64,000 bases of DNA, taken from the NCBI RefSeq assembly GCF_000276805.1, contig NZ_AKXQ01000002.1:124001-188000 (forward strand). Direction: 5' to 3'. The notes under the pieces were generated by a model that saw only the letters and a list, made by a program, of their open reading frames with translations, had not been told where the DNA came from and made no database searches. A program made the translations under genes and the position numbers. Below are positions 63,623 through 64,000 of the stretch, in pieces. Origin of the DNA: Moritella dasanensis ArB 0140 (GTDB taxonomy: Bacteria > Pseudomonadota > Gammaproteobacteria > Enterobacterales > Moritellaceae). Every line of letters starts with the position of its first letter. Within the stretch, counting starts at the first letter, position 1.

Positions 63623-64000
63623 TTAATTTTTTGTTGCCTGATGAAATTGGAGTCGCCATTGTTGATCATGAAAACGCCAAATTGAACTGCGTAAACTGCC
63701 CGTTTCTTTTACGCACCCTGCATTAACTGAATTCGCTTGATAACAAACCAACATGCTATCGGCCGATAATGCCACCACTTTAAACTGCGATAAATGCCAA
63801 CGTTGCGTTGGCGACTTCGCTAAAAGCCAGTTCACAATCTCACTGCGCGAGGTATAACGTCCCATTGGGGAGATTTCAAATAACGCGGGATGTAAAAAAT
63901 CATCAAGTTGCGTCGGACAGTGAGAAAAGTCTGTGTGCAGTAACGTTTCTTCACGTTGTTTAAAACTGTCATTCAGCGCAGCAACCGATTTATCGCTATG
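63623..64000 (-). CDS. DUF4440-like (NTF2/SnoaL fold) protein, 5' end cut by window
   Basis: The frame is open from the window edge to the stop at 63623 (125 residues visible); an internal ATG at 63865 is not the start. The visible part fits DUF4440: QREETLLHTDFSHCPTQLDDFLHPALFEISPMGRYTSRSEIVNWLLA in parts, then FKVVALSADSMLVCYQA, then SIWRFHDQQWRLQFHQA at the C-terminus. NTF2-like proteins of this group are small cytosolic alpha/beta barrels, many without a known substrate. It is followed, in the same direction, by the DUF1302 gene beyond a 278-bp gap with its own promoter. Confidence 0.75.
   Translation of the reverse strand, partial: HSDKSVAALNDSFKQREETLLHTDFSHCPTQLDDFLHPALFEISPMGRYTSRSEIVNWLLAKSPTQRWHLSQFKVVALSADSMLVCYQANSVNAGCVKETGSLRSSIWRFHDQQWRLQFHQATKN

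Noticed and set aside
1-64000. Insertion sequences, prophage, integrons, CRISPR arrays or tRNA genes
   Set aside because: I looked for transposase or integrase motifs, regular repeat-spacer patterns and tRNA-like cloverleafs by eye and found none that I could support.

Overview
The window is chromosomal DNA of a marine-type gammaproteobacterium of low to moderate GC content. The evidence is a set of gene orders and families typical of the Vibrio/Shewanella/Moritella/Psychromonas range: lolC-lolD-lolE beside a PilZ-like gene, mfd and csiV; ldtD next to mepK; fabV as an enoyl-ACP reductase; an uptake-type ComEC beside a DUF2062 gene; dcuC with an FNR-like box. Moritella or Psychromonas is my best guess, but the genus cannot be proved from this sequence alone. 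I saw no rRNA, tRNA, CRISPR array, phage, integrase or insertion sequence.

Layout. 1-3370: end of a surface polysaccharide locus (Wzx-like flippase cut by the window edge, O-antigen ligase/polymerase-like protein, exported beta-helix protein). 3510-5440: peptidoglycan enzymes MepK and LdtD. 5550-6540: two small nuclease-like proteins (YaiI, NYN/LabA). 6670-11760: a probable envelope glycosylation module (GtrA, GtrB/ArnC-like GT2, ArnT-like GT39) surrounding an OmpR-type two-component system. 11955-15421: TIGR01777 epimerase, small membrane protein, a ComEC without its C-terminal hydrolase domain, DUF2062 protein. 15502-24372: lipoprotein release ABC transporter LolCDE, PilZ-like protein, Mfd, CsiV. 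24394-32340: a second exopolysaccharide cluster with a GT2/priming-transferase fusion, GT4, Wzz/GumC-type copolymerase, OmpA-like lipoprotein, TuaH-like glycosyltransferase, acyltransferase, and a divergent GT2.

32407-46663: mainly housekeeping and metabolism: Nif3-like, FabV, pyrimidine nucleotidase-like HAD, YgiQ radical SAM, YbaK-like deacylase, Mog, DcuC, a second HAD phosphatase, small unknown proteins, and a YqhD/DJ-1 operon divergent from a LysR regulator. 46797-53395: RIO kinase, a decayed PEP-CTERM protein gene, a two-gene beta-oxidation operon, and RadD. 53396-57969: a two-gene RND efflux operon with a clear palindromic operator candidate. 58133-64000: MobB, MerR regulator, AhpD-like protein, a DUF1302/DUF1329 pair, and a DUF4440 protein cut by the window edge.

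How the parts fit. Much of the window serves the envelope: polysaccharide assembly (two loci), lipid/LPS glycosylation with its own sensor, peptidoglycan cross-linking and cleavage, lipoprotein sorting, and efflux. I did not find a clearly new multi-gene system. The most unusual items are the GT2/phosphoglycosyl-transferase fusion, ComEC lacking the metallo-beta-lactamase domain, the frameshifted PEP-CTERM relic, a seven-residue duplication at the crotonase active-site loop of the beta-oxidation protein, and the sensor embedded in the Gtr-like locus.
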